A stretch of DNA of 64,000 nucleotides from Homalodisca vitripennis. Lineage: Eukaryota > Arthropoda > Insecta > Hemiptera > Cicadellidae. The notes beneath the pieces are model-generated. The model saw nothing but the letters and a program-made list of their open reading frames with translations, was not told the DNA's origin and did no database searches. Position numbers and translations under genes: made by a program. This document shows positions 17,901-27,731 of the stretch, in pieces (within the stretch, counting starts at the first letter, position 1; each line of letters starts with the position of its first letter). The stretch is taken from assembly GCF_021130785.1 (NCBI RefSeq), contig NW_025777508.1:1-64000 (forward strand). Reading direction: 5' to 3'.

Positions 17901-20900
17901 TTTTGAGAGTTTTTCAATATCTCTAATGGTTCAGGAGCTACGTGGACTGGAAGTTTTCATCATCAGTGGTTCTTCATCATCATCATCAGCTTCCAGTCCA
18001 CGTAGCTCCTGAACCATTAGAGATATTGAAAAACTCTCAAAAGCAAAAATGTCTTATTTTGTAGAGTAGAATCTAAAAACAACATAAAATACAGGGTGTT
18101 CCATAACAGATTTTAAAGTTGGCCGCCATATTGGAAAATGGCGGCCTTCTTCAAAAAATTTGAAAGTGTATCCCTGAGTGATACTTAAAATTGAGCAAGT
18201 TCCAAATTTAAAGTGTGGTGCTAAGTCGTGTAATTAAAAAGTTAGCTATTGGATCACTTTAAAAAACTCACCCGGTATATTTAATTTCACATTCAATGTG
18301 TTGTACCTTAGTGTCCTTAAGCAGCACTTTTCACACGGGAGTTTCAGCTATATGCTACTAGCCGTCCTAAAAACATCAACTTCCTGGGGCCATGCTCTTT
18401 TATGTATTGAATTATGCATTTTATATTATTACTCATAGTACAATAATATAATAATGCTTTGAAGAATAAAAGTTTAAAAATACTTCATTAATACAAAAGA
18501 TTATAAATTTCAAGTAATAATCCACGTGTTGGAAAATATAGATTTTAAAATTTTAAATGCATAGCTGTTTAAGATAACTTCTTTGAACAGAGAAAAGTTA
18601 TTTTTATATCTATCTTTCCATGTGAAATTAAAGGTATTTAAAGTAGAAAATTTATTGTGTAATCAGACCCAAATAAAAATGGGCGAAGATAAAAATGTAA
18701 AACTCTTACAATATATACATGAGTTACAGCTTCATGGAGTGACAAATTTTTTTGTTCAATTCATTTATGACTTTGTAGAACTAATTAATTTTTTAATGAG
18801 ATACAATTCTTTTTAATGGTATGATTTATAAATTTGTTTTCTTAAGAAATTAAGTTTTCTTTAAGCTATAACTCATGTACATGCTACAAAAGTTTCTCAT
18901 TTTTATCTTCAGCTGTTGTTTTTGTTTGAGCCTCATTACAAAATGGCTAAATCTCCTATACTTAAATGGCTGTAATTTAATCTGGAGTGATAACAAAAAT
19001 TTTTAACTACTTTTATAATTAGGTAAGTTATCTTAAAAGGCTACGAAAGTTTACATAAAAAATATTTTCTGTACTAAAAACTGATTGCATCAACTTGAAA
19101 CTCATGCTATTATGTACTATTCTAAATATCAGTAATTTCATTGTACAATTGTTCCAATTCATGTTTATTTCTTAAGGTTTTAGATGAGAATACTCAGACT
19201 TTTTATTCTGTTTTTCAGTTGAAGGGCCAGGAATTGATAAAAGAGATTTTGAACTCACCACATTCTACATTCATTGCACCTAATGCTCAGAATGGGTCTG
19301 AGAGTAGGATTGCTGAGTTCACGTGCAAGATCTGCAATGTCAGAGTTAACTCTGAGCAGCAGCTTCAGCAGCATCTGACAGGTACCTTGTTCATATATGT
19401 AGTACAGAGTGATCATTAAGTTGTGCATATCAAAAGGAATGTTTCTGTAAATAGAAGTCAATGAATTAGTTATATTGACTTCCACAAAATAGAATCAATT
19501 GTACTACTGACAATTTCATTTCAATTTTGTAGTAAGTTTTTTATGTTCCAGGCTCAAAACACAAGAACAAAGCAGAATCAAGCCAGTCAAATACAATGCA
19601 AGTGTCTGTTGCTAATGGCAGCAATGGAGGTAAAGGTGGGCAGTAATTAAGATACCCATAATAGCTATTGTTGTTGGTGCACTTCCTTTGTATAACATAC
19701 TCAACTATAATTTGTCATTGAGTTTATTAATTTTTGGAAGCAAATCATTTAGAGCATCATTTCATAAACAAGTTAACGTCTTTGCTAATATTGCAACAGG
19801 ATTTTTGCCGAGATTTGCCATTATTCAGTAGTAGAAAAATAAAAAATCAGTAATACTTTGTTTCGAGATCTGCAATCTTGACCTCTTCCTCAGGCAAATA
19901 ACCAACCTAACACATAACTGTAAACTAGATTAACCTAAACATATCATACCACCATGTTGTGTGTCAACTCCACTAACTCTGAAACGTGCTCTTAAAAAAA
20001 GAAAAACAACACTTATTATTGAAATGGAACTACAGAATACAGGTCACAATATGTCTGCACTCGCTGACTAACAACCTAACACATAACTGTAATCTAGATT
20101 AACCTAAACATATCATACCACCATGTTGTGTGTCAACTCCACTAACTCTGAAACGTGCTCTTAACAAAAGAAAAACAACACTTGTTATTGAAATGGAACT
20201 ACAGAATACAGGTCACAATATGTCTGCACTCGCTGACTAACAACCTAACACATAAACTGTAATCTAGATTAACCTAAACATATCGTAACCACCATGTTGT
20301 GTGTCAACTCCACTAACTCTGAAACGTGCTCTTTAACAAAAGAAAAACAAACACTTATTATTGAAACAGAACTACAGAATACAGGTCACAATATGTCTGC
20401 ACTCGCTGACTAACAACCTAACACATAACTGTAATCTAGATTAACCTAAACATATCGTACCACCATGTTGTATGTCAACTCCACTAACTCTGAAACGTGC
20501 TCTTAACAAAAGAAAAACAACACTTGTTATTGAAACGGAACTACAGAATACACGTCACAATATGTCTGCACTCGCTGACTAACAACCTAACACATAACTG
20601 TAATCTAGATTAACCTAAACATATCGTACCACCATGTTGTGTGTCAACTCCACTAACTCTGAAAACGTGCTCTTAACAAAAGAAAAACAACACTTATTAT
20701 TGAAACGGAACTACAGAATACAGGTCACAATATGTCTGCACTCGCTGACTAACAACCTAACACATAACTGTAATCTAGATTAACCTAAACATATCATACC
20801 ACCATGTTGTGTGTCAACTCCACTAACTCTGAAAACGTGCTCTTAACAAAAGAAAAACAACACTTATTATTGAAATGGAACTACAGAATACACGTCACAA

Positions 20901-23900
20901 TATGTCTGCACTCGCTGACTAACAACCTAACACATAACTGTAATCTAGATTAACCTAAACATATCGTACCACCATGTTGTGTTTCAACTCCACTAACTCT
21001 GAAACGTGCTCTTAACAAAAGAAAAAAAACAAACACTTGTTATTGAAACGGAACTACAGAATACAGGTCACAATATGTCTGCACTCGCTGACTAACAACC
21101 TAACACATAACTGTAATCTAGATTAACCTAAACATATCGTACCACCATGTTGTGTGTCAACTCCACTAACTCTGAAACGTGCTCTTAACAAAAGAAAAAC
21201 AACACTTATTATTGAAACGGAACTACAGAATACAGGTCACAATATGTCTGCACTCGCTGACTAACAACCTAACACATAACTGTAATCTAGATTAACCTAA
21301 ACATATCATACCACCATGTTGTGTGTGTCAACTCCACTAACTCTGAAACGTGCTCTTAACAAAAGAAAAACAACACTTATTATTGAAACAGAACTACAGA
21401 ATACAGGTCACAATATGTCTGCACTCGCTGACTAACAACCTAACACATAACTGTAATCTAGATTAACCTAAACATATCGTACCACCATGTTGTGTGTCAA
21501 CTCCACTAACTCTGAAACGTGCTCTTAACAAAAGAAAAACAACACTTGTTATTGAAACGGAACTACAGAATACACGTCACAATATGTCTGCATTCGCTGA
21601 CCAACAATCTAAGACAGATCAGATTCTTGAAACTTAGTGTTACTGATTATTTTATCTCTAAATGATGGCAAATGTCCGGAAAAATCCTGTTTCCTTCACT
21701 GTCCTTCCATTGTCAAAAACTTTTATTAATAATTGCAACCTTTATGAGTAGCAATAACTTAATTTAATTTGTTTGATAAGGATTTATTCACTAAAAGGAC
21801 TTGCTTAAGACCTCTCACTTGCCGAGCAAGCTTGTTAATTACTACACCACAGACCCCTCATTTTTTTTGTGATTAATTGATCAAATAATGATAATGATCA
21901 ATTACTTAGTGTTCGGCTGTTTTTTGTGTGTGTCTAAATAAGCAAATAAATAATGCATTCAGAAAACAAAATACCTGTCATTAATATTCATAAATTTGTA
22001 TGAATGTTATTAGCCTAATTTATTGATAGGTAGATGAATTACCATGCTTGCCTTGCAAGTAAGAGATCCAGTTTATAGCCCATAACATCAAACATTGAAC
22101 TTTAATTATTTGACAACTGACACTAATTTCATCTTCTTAAAAATGTCAACTACTTAATTCTCTGTCACTAATTGATTTATAAAGAATTTTGTATAACTTT
22201 TTATAAATGTGTTGGAAAAAAGAGCTGCAGTTGACAACTTTGATTAATGAATTTTGGTGTTGTGTTTGTCCAATTGTTCATCAATCTGATTTATTTGATC
22301 TCATCGATAGATGTGATAGATAGATAGTATTGATGACACTAGGTGTGGTGGCTGTGGATATTGGACCTAACAGGCTGTATTGTGCGGCTTGCAACGTTCA
22401 CGTCAACTCCGATCTTCAGTTACATCAGGTAACTCTATAAATTTTTCTTCTTTATCAATGGATGAAATCATTGAAATAACATTTTTCCCAAAACAAAACA
22501 CAAGTTACGGAATACAACATTCGTCTTTAAATTAGAATTTTCAATAAAACATTAATGTTTTTCTCAGTGGCATGTGGAGGGTTAAATATTACATGAAGCA
22601 CCAATGTTATCTGATGAATAATTAGCTTCATTGTCAGTAAAAAAATGAAGGCAAGTGCTGGATAGTCTGCAGATAAGAATTTGCACCCATTGAACAGTGT
22701 GTACGGTAAGAAATTGTTTTATAAACTATTTTTTACTTCAATTTTAAATTGAGTGAAAATCCTCCTATTTGTGGAAGAACACTCTCCTTAGGATTTTTTT
22801 CAATGTTTTTACATAAGGCATTGTTTTAAACTCGTTTTAGATCCATTACAATATAATTTAGATACTGCACTATTACTTGTCGTGGATCAAATATCAAACG
22901 ACTAATTGCCTCTACTGAGCAGATAAATTTATACTTCCACAGTTATCTTATTGAAAAAAGGTAGTTACATTGAGAATAGATGTTATCACGTTACAGATGT
23001 TTGGAAAATATTTTAATTTAATATTATATTTGTTTTCTGACACTCAGTGTAAATTAACACTACATAGATAAAAAAGTAGTCCTTATCAATGCTAAAAATT
23101 ACAAGTTCATATCTCATGTTTATCCCTCTCAGTCTAACCTATTGGACTGAAGTATTTATGTTAAGAAATACATATCCAAATGATACGTACTAAAAATCTT
23201 GAGAATCTACAATGTGAGAACAACTTTAGATTCATTTAAACTCATTCTATCCAAGTCTTTGACAATAATGTAGTTGTAACCTATAATAGGTGATTACACA
23301 CAGCGTAAACAAAACACAGGCCATCAGCACTGATGCTAGACCAAATCACCTGAGCTTGGTTATTCAAGGTCATGGACTACCAAAATATAAAACCGTAAAC
23401 ATACAAACGATACATCGTAAGCGAGACTATTGAACACTGCAGCACCAAATATGAAGCTTTTTGGTTAACCATGTTGCCTGTAATTTTGATAGAACTAACT
23501 GATTTTAGTACAAGATTTTGTGTAACTTCCTCTAAAGTAAATTTATTGAAATATCCTTTAGTATGTTACTAAAGTGTAGTGACTTGTTATTAATAAAAAA
23601 CAAGCTTTTGTTTTAGTTTTCTGTTTGATACACAACTATTTTATTAATATCGTAAAAGAGTTGAAATTCAATTATTATTGTTTAATAACTCACCACAAAT
23701 AATATAACCATTTTCATTCTTAACAGATAATTTTTTTTAACTTGCAAAAAATTATGTTGGTATTGGTCTGATATTCATCAGATCTACCAACATCTAATGA
23801 GTCAATTTGGAACATAATATCAAATTTAACCTATAATTCTTTTCTTAAATTTATTTCTTCCTTCTAAATTTTGGGTTTTCTACCATATTAAAAATTTAAG

Positions 23901-24338
23901 TATTGGATATTAGTGTTAATTTACTATTAAACAAATCATTCTTTACAAATAGATACTTATTTTATGTATCTTGTTTTCAAATTAACAATAAATTATCAGT
24001 ATCACCAGAATTTATGAGTGTAGTTATTTATATAATTAAAAAATATTACTGTAATAACGACATTGCAGCACATCACGTCAAGCAAACACGCCAACAAGGT
24101 AAATGGACGAGCCCCGACCAGCAACAACCGTGGCAGCCCTTACATGCGGCGACAGGCTCGAGGCGGGCGGAGCAGTAGTAGTGGGGTCAACAACTGGAGA
24201 AACAAGTTTGATTCAAACAATGGATGGAGCCCCAGCAACACCGGCATGGGTCTATCAGCTCCTAACTGGCCTAAGCTGCCTCTAGAGATAAACAAACCTT
24301 TTGTCTCCGGAGGTGTACTCTACTCCCGACGAGACTAG
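8877..24338 (+). CDS. Zinc-finger protein with three U1/JAZ-type C2H2 fingers (ZNF346/ZNF385-like), 7 coding exons
   Basis: Exons 8877-8917, 15966-16134, 16799-16888, 19219-19381, 19552-19629, 22343-22428 and 24069-24338 join with consistent phases and GT/AG borders to give about 298 residues. Finger 1 is C75-x2-C78...H91-x5-H97, finger 2 C136-x2-C139...H152-x5-H158, and finger 3 C194-x2-C197...H210-x5-H216. The H-x5-H spacing and the GxKH end are typical of U1/matrin/JAZ-type fingers. Long linkers separate the fingers. The C-terminal tail (220-298) is rich in Arg, Gly, Ser and Asn, including RRQARGGRSSSS. In the ZNF346/ZNF385 group such fingers bind double-stranded or structured RNA, and the proteins are mainly nuclear; RNA binding here is inferred. 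The exact orthologue is not settled. All introns carry transposons or repeats. A low-confidence AATAAA lies at 25510. Confidence 0.85.
9378..12502 (-). mobile_element. pogo/Tigger-like DNA transposon, 3125 bp, nested in the palindromic element
   Basis: The ends are perfect inverted repeats, GGGGAGACCGGGGCACTA at the left and its complement at the right, each flanked by TA (9376-9377 and 12503-12504). The sequence outside the two TAs joins into the host element exactly where the other palindrome arm is continuous. The motif GGGGCA-N3-TTGGACA recurs inside both ends. The only recognised coding is a transposase on the minus strand. Confidence 0.92.
10196..12050 (-). pseudogene. pogo/CENP-B-type DDE transposase, frameshifted
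   Basis: Reading leftward from about 12040: MVREVYKEKQTGLI, a psq-type helix-turn-helix (NYRSIREAAEAHGLKKSTL), an acidic/Asn-rich linker, and a CENP-B-type second DNA-binding domain (11728-11405). The DDE_1 catalytic core follows. The first acidic motif near 11290 (LNLD...SGIS) is broken by a one-base insertion. The second (LTLDNHESH, near 10965) and third (SQPLDVAVFSPFK, near 10850) are intact. The tail has GRKKGRSRI and a Lys/Glu-rich end at 10196-10399. In this family the two N-terminal domains bind the terminal repeats, and the DDE core cuts and joins DNA at TA. Several frameshifts make it non-functional as it stands. Confidence 0.88.
12720..12944 (+). pseudogene. N-terminal transposase exon remnant in left palindrome arm
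   Basis: Open frame starting at the inner ATG 12736 with MIQPSTSSTNPSELC and containing FLIEHGIFNN and CICSSCGRVL, followed by a stop. The mirrored copy on the minus strand (about 14700-14270) starts MDQPSTSSTNRSELC and is more broken, but extends the similarity into an Arg/Lys-rich segment. The CxxC pair followed by basic residues loosely recalls Merlin/ISXO2-type transposases. I am not certain of the family. Confidence 0.35.
15966..16134 (+). CDS. Zinc-finger gene, coding exon 2
   Basis: Acceptor TTTTTCAG at 15958-15965, donor GTAAGG. It encodes SKEVAESGPLLATLAID...IIGKLPTKKEP, a Pro/Ala-rich N-terminal segment without a recognised fold. Enters in phase 2, leaves in phase 0. Confidence 0.85.
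16135..16798 (+). other. Zinc-finger gene intron 2
   Basis: 664 bp, AT-rich, no repeat or gene recognised. It ends in a good pyrimidine tract (CTTCTCTTTCTGTCAG). Confidence 0.7.
16799..16888 (+). CDS. Zinc-finger gene, coding exon 3 (finger 1)
   Basis: Exactly 30 codons, phase 0 at both ends, holding the whole first finger: CDICNIIVSSQEILETHYAG then AKHARK. Donor GTTAGT. Confidence 0.9.
16889..19218 (+). other. Zinc-finger gene intron 3
   Basis: 2.3 kb, AT-rich. It contains the 604-bp fold-back element at 17672-18275 and no coding sequence I can support. Confidence 0.7.
17672..18275. mobile_element. Fold-back MITE with ~280-bp arms
   Basis: Two nearly identical inverted arms (17672-17953 and 17990-18275) flank a 36-nt loop rich in ATCATC. 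The outer ends read CCAGG...TTTTTTAAAGTGATCC and the complement of CCGGGTGAGTTTTTTAAAG, with TA on each side (17670-17671 and 18276-18277), suggesting a Tc1/mariner-type target duplication. Inside each arm is a GGCCGCCATWTT motif and an ACAGGGTGTTCC motif that itself looks like a mariner terminus. It encodes nothing and is probably mobilised in trans. Confidence 0.88.
19219..19381 (+). CDS. Zinc-finger gene, coding exon 4 (finger 2, first part)
   Basis: Acceptor TTTTTCAG. Encodes LKGQELIKEILNSPHS, a 20-residue linker, and FTCKICNVRVNSEQQLQQHL. Leaves in phase 1 just before the GSKHKNK end of the finger. Donor GTACCT is weaker than its neighbours. Confidence 0.9.
19552..19629 (+). CDS. Zinc-finger gene, coding exon 5 (end of finger 2 and linker)
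   Basis: Acceptor TTCCAG. Completes finger 2 with GSKHKNK and continues with a Ser/Asn-rich linker (AESSQSNTMQVSVANGSNG). Donor GTAAAG, phase 1. Confidence 0.85.
19795..21692. mobile_element. Inverted-repeat element carrying a satellite array
   Basis: The left end (AACAGGATTTTTGCCG...TTTGCCATTATT, 19795 to about 19885) matches the complement of the right end (about 21605-21692, AATGATGGCAAATGTCCGGA then AAAATCCTGTT) over some 85 bp with moderate divergence. Everything between is the 170-bp tandem array. The whole therefore behaves as one mobile unit with long terminal repeats and a satellite interior. No transposase and no clear target duplication were seen. Confidence 0.7.
19903..21608. repeat. 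Tandem array, about 10 copies of a 170-bp unit
   Basis: Copies start with AACCTAACACATAACTG near 19903, 20073, 20242, 20415, 20584, 20754, 20924, 21097, 21266 and 21437, giving periods of 169-173 bp. Each copy contains CACCATGTTGTG and ends in TCTGCACTCGCTGAC. The copies differ by a few substitutions and one-base indels in A runs. The final copy decays into the right terminal repeat. Confidence 0.96.
21791..21860 (-). mobile_element. tRNA-like SINE head relic
   Basis: On the minus strand: GGTCTGTGGTGTAGTAATT (A-box-like), then AACAAGCTTGCTCGGC and an arm AAGTGAGAGGTC, then a decayed B box. This is the order and spacing of a tRNA-derived SINE head. Not a functional tRNA. Confidence 0.45.
22028..22082 (+). 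mobile_element. tRNA-like SINE head relic
   Basis: CTTGCCTTGCAAGTAAG resembles an anticodon arm with TGC in the loop, followed by AGAGATCC and a decayed B box (AGTTTATAGCCC). It faces the opposite way to the relic at 21791-21860. Confidence 0.35.
22343..22428 (+). CDS. Zinc-finger gene, coding exon 6 (finger 3, first part)
   Basis: Encodes GVVAVDIGPNRLYCAACNVH then VNSDLQLHQ. The acceptor (GATGACACTAG) has a poor pyrimidine tract, but phase and homology to fingers 1 and 2 support it. Donor GTAACT, phase 0. Confidence 0.85.
22429..24068 (+). other. Zinc-finger gene intron 6
   Basis: 1.6 kb, AT-rich, no repeat or gene recognised with confidence. Confidence 0.65.
24069..24338 (+). CDS. Zinc-finger gene, terminal coding exon 7
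   Basis: Acceptor ACATTGCAG. Begins HITSSKHANK, which completes finger 3, then a low-complexity tail (RRQARGGRSSSSG, NNWRNKFDSNNGW) ending GGVLYSRRD before the TAG at 24336-24338. Marked rise in GC against the flanks fits coding DNA. Confidence 0.9.
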   Translation, partial: HITSSKHANKVNGRAPTSNNRGSPYMRRQARGGRSSSSGVNNWRNKFDSNNGWSPSNTGMGLSAPNWPKLPLEINKPFVSGGVLYSRRD

Positions 24339-25648
24339 AATAGTCCGATAGGTATGTAAGTAGTAAAATAGATAGTTTGCAAGTAACCCCCCTATATCAC
24401 TTTGAATCACTACAACAGCAAGCCTGGCATTAACGACTACTCACTTTTGATTTTCAGGCTAAATTAGTTTTTATCACGATATTAAACCGATTTCATTTAA
24501 ATTGAGCAAAAACCTTTTCCGAAACATCTGGTGAGTTTGTTAATGACTATGCAAATACAACGAAAAGTATATAAGTTTAGGAATCAAATTTACAGACATT
24601 GCAATTTTAGGGCATTGGTTTTTTTTGAGCAAACTGCTTTTCTGTTATAAGAGAAAAAGAACTGCTGTGAGCCCCAGGTTGCAGCGCCAATTTGCTGAAG
24701 ATCGCCCTACGTTGACTGCGTCAATTTGTCGCGAGATCTGCCCGTCGTAGTTGTGTCAATTTGCTGTGTCGGTTTTTTTAGTGTTGTTGACGCCCCATGT
24801 AGTTGTGCGCCTTTTTGTTACCAGTCCCACGTTGCTGTACCATTTTGCTCCGGATGGTGTTGGTCGCCATCTTGCTCAAAATCTGCCCAAAGCTAGCTGC
24901 GTTCCCTTGGTACTGCTTGAAACTCTGCCACCTTCCAGATAAACAAATTGCTGTCCCAATCCTCTCCCAATCACTACTCAAAATGTGCTCCCTCTCATTG
25001 GTGATGTAAATTACTTCGTGTTAGCTAACTCATACTATTCCAACTTAATACCAAATTACTATTAAATTTGAATGTCTGTGGTTGTTGACACCAACAACAA
25101 GTCTATGTCTATCTCAGGTTTTTAAATAGGTTAAGTAGTGGTTTAAAAAATTTAATATCACTCCATTAAAGTTCCTATCACACTTTTTTATAAATGGGAT
25201 ACTCAAAGAAAAGTCAAACCAAGTGACCTTGACGTTAATTTATTCCATATTACACTGTCCCATACATATATAATTCCACTCACCTTGCTTTGATAATTTA
25301 AGAGTCTAACATAATATCCCATCCTTCATTAAAATTTCAATACACCATATTACAGTTTCCTATTAATTTCACCACTACTACCTCAGGAGAATCCACACAA
25401 CCTCCTTGCTTCAAGTCTGGAAAGAGAAGACGGAATCTCCGTATAAAACTACACATACCGACTCAAAACAATACTCATCCCCTCTCCCGTTCAAATCAGC
25501 GTCTTCACGAATAAATATAATTTGATTCTTTTCTTATAATTGTCAAAATTTATCACGTTTACTATAATTAATCAATTTAAGTCTTTCTATTTTCTTTTTA
25601 TTATTTTTTCAAAGCTTTTTATTTAAATTTTTAGCAACATGTGCTTTA

Positions 25649-25873
25649 TGACGTCATCAATATACAAGTCATTTATCCCACAATTGGCTTTTCTGCGTAA
25701 TTCTATTTAGTACTTTTGTAAAACACGAATTTTGGTTATGTTTACTTCATTTTAATTAATCAAATCTTTTCCCGTATAAAGTTTAATATATTTCTTCGTT
25801 ATTAATTAAATAAATCTCAATTCCGACAACATGTGATTCACTGACGTCACAGTCTGCCGATTCACTGACGTCA
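25649..25873. promoter_or_regulatory. Three TGACGTCA (CRE-type) palindromes
   Basis: TGACGTCA at 25649-25656, 25842-25849 and 25866-25873. The last two lie in a 24-bp direct duplication (GATTCACTGACGTCACAGTC plus TGCC). The first is preceded by a related CAACATGTG segment. This is the consensus for CREB/ATF bZIP factors; function here is not shown. Confidence 0.4.
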
Positions 25874-27667
25874 CAGTCTGCCAATTCCCCGCGAATATTC
25901 AAATGTCGTAATTTGACCTGTTACAATACTGCATTTCCTGAGAAAATTGCAATTGAGTTTTATACTAGTGAAAAAGAATAGAGGGTTCCATCTTGGAGAA
26001 CATTATATCACGTCCTTAAAAATATTTGCAGGTGTTGTCATACAAATAAAAACTGCATTGAATTTTGAACAGGTTGGGATTAAGAAAAATTTGAAAGTTA
26101 AATTCCTTTGTAACCTAAATCTGGCAATTCACTATGAGACCTAAACTAAACCCCTTTGTAACCTAGATTCCGCTATGTGACAAGATCTCCAACTCGGATC
26201 CAAAGTTCATCACTTTACGCTGTGAGGCCACTGGCTATCCAAAATGGCTTGTCATAACTCAAGACGTATAAACAGTATAATACAGGAATTATTACTATAA
26301 TGGAAACACTTAAAAACTGTGACCTCTGCACCAGGTTTCAGAAAGTTTACGATTTGAATGGTTAAACTGTAACATAAAAAACATTTCAGTTTTCCAACAT
26401 AAAGATTTTGTTATGAGTAATAAACAGCAGGTTAAGCATTTTTCTGCCAAACACTGATGACTAAAGGGTTTTCTCTTAAACCATTACAATTGTAATAAAA
26501 TGTGGACAGTCTTCTAGTCATGAAACATATAAGTCCATCATCAACACAATAAGTGTAATATTTGCTTGAATGTTTTGAATTTTATTTTTTGCCATAAAAG
26601 TTTATAAAAAAATTAAAACCTTTGAATTCATATACAACTTGTAATAAGGTTTTATGCTTTCACTGACAACATGGTCCCTCTCCCTGAAGTGCTAGAATAC
26701 ATGTATGTATTATAGGATCAGCCCTCATTTTAAGGGAAGGAGGGTCAACATGTCATGTAGACATGAGGCACAATCTTTTGCAATCATCTAAGTTAGTATC
26801 CTTGCCAATGGTGAGCCAATTACTATGAAGACTGGAAATTTGTAATTTCCTTTTTTAATCTTTGCAATGGATCCAACAGCTGTTAACTAAACTAGACTAG
26901 ACAAATGTATATACTGCTTTACTCTTGATTTAAAAAATTTATTAATTGTTTCAGGATAATAGGTGTTGTATCTCGTAGAAAGAGTATTGAAGAAATCTTC
27001 ACTCATTAATTGTGTTCACATAGTTTAAATATAATCAAATTTATATTTTGTTATTTATTAAAACAGTTTGAATTTTTGTAAAAGTCAAACTTAATTAATT
27101 TTACAGAGATTGTTTACAGTAATTGTACAACTGTAAGTATGGTATTGTCTTATGCCGTCTGATTTCTGATTCTCTTAACTATTACTTAAATCACAAACTG
27201 GTTATGTCAAGTTATTTACCTTTAGTAAATTTATAATATAATCTCAAAGAGGTTGATATTTGTATTGCTTTCAATAAACTATGATAATATTTCCAAATAA
27301 AATGTTTTAAATGCAATACATACATTTGTTTGCTTTTGTTTTCTAAATTTATATTGTTGAAATGTTTTCCTTTTTTTAACTATATTGATGTATAATGAGG
27401 GGCACAAGCAAAGCCTGCAGGTAATATACACTTTAATTATCCAATAAGCATTGTACGTTGCTGCCTTATTATTTCTTAATGTTGATGGCACTTGCACTGA
27501 CAATATCTAGAGAATTTAAAACCTAAGTGCACATGCAAAATAAACCTTGTGTGATGATAAAAAAATAAGTATTACATTTGGTTTTTCAACTAGTCTGTTG
27601 AGAACAGCCCTTGATTACAATATTGTCATATACCATCATTAAATGTTTCAGGAAACGGTCGATTAGG

Positions 27668-27731
27668 CTCCTCTATAGCGTAGTGATTATGCCCATGGAT
27701 GTCTTATGAAGTTACAGTTTCAAATCACAGT
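27668..27731 (+). mobile_element. Possible tRNA-derived SINE head
   Basis: CTCTATAGCGTAGTGATTAT resembles a tRNA D-arm with A box, and ACAGTTTCAAATCACAG resembles a decayed B box at the right spacing. No clear tail or target duplication was found. Confidence 0.35.

Larger units (their letters stand above)
19630..22342 (+). other. Zinc-finger gene intron 5
   Basis: 2.7 kb, mostly the inverted-repeat element with the tandem array (19795-21692), followed by two tRNA-like SINE relics (21791-22082). No coding sequence seen. Confidence 0.7.

Noticed and set aside
19903..21608. Could the regular repeats be a CRISPR array?
   Set aside because: Units are 170 bp and contiguous, with no unique spacers, in a eukaryotic intron.
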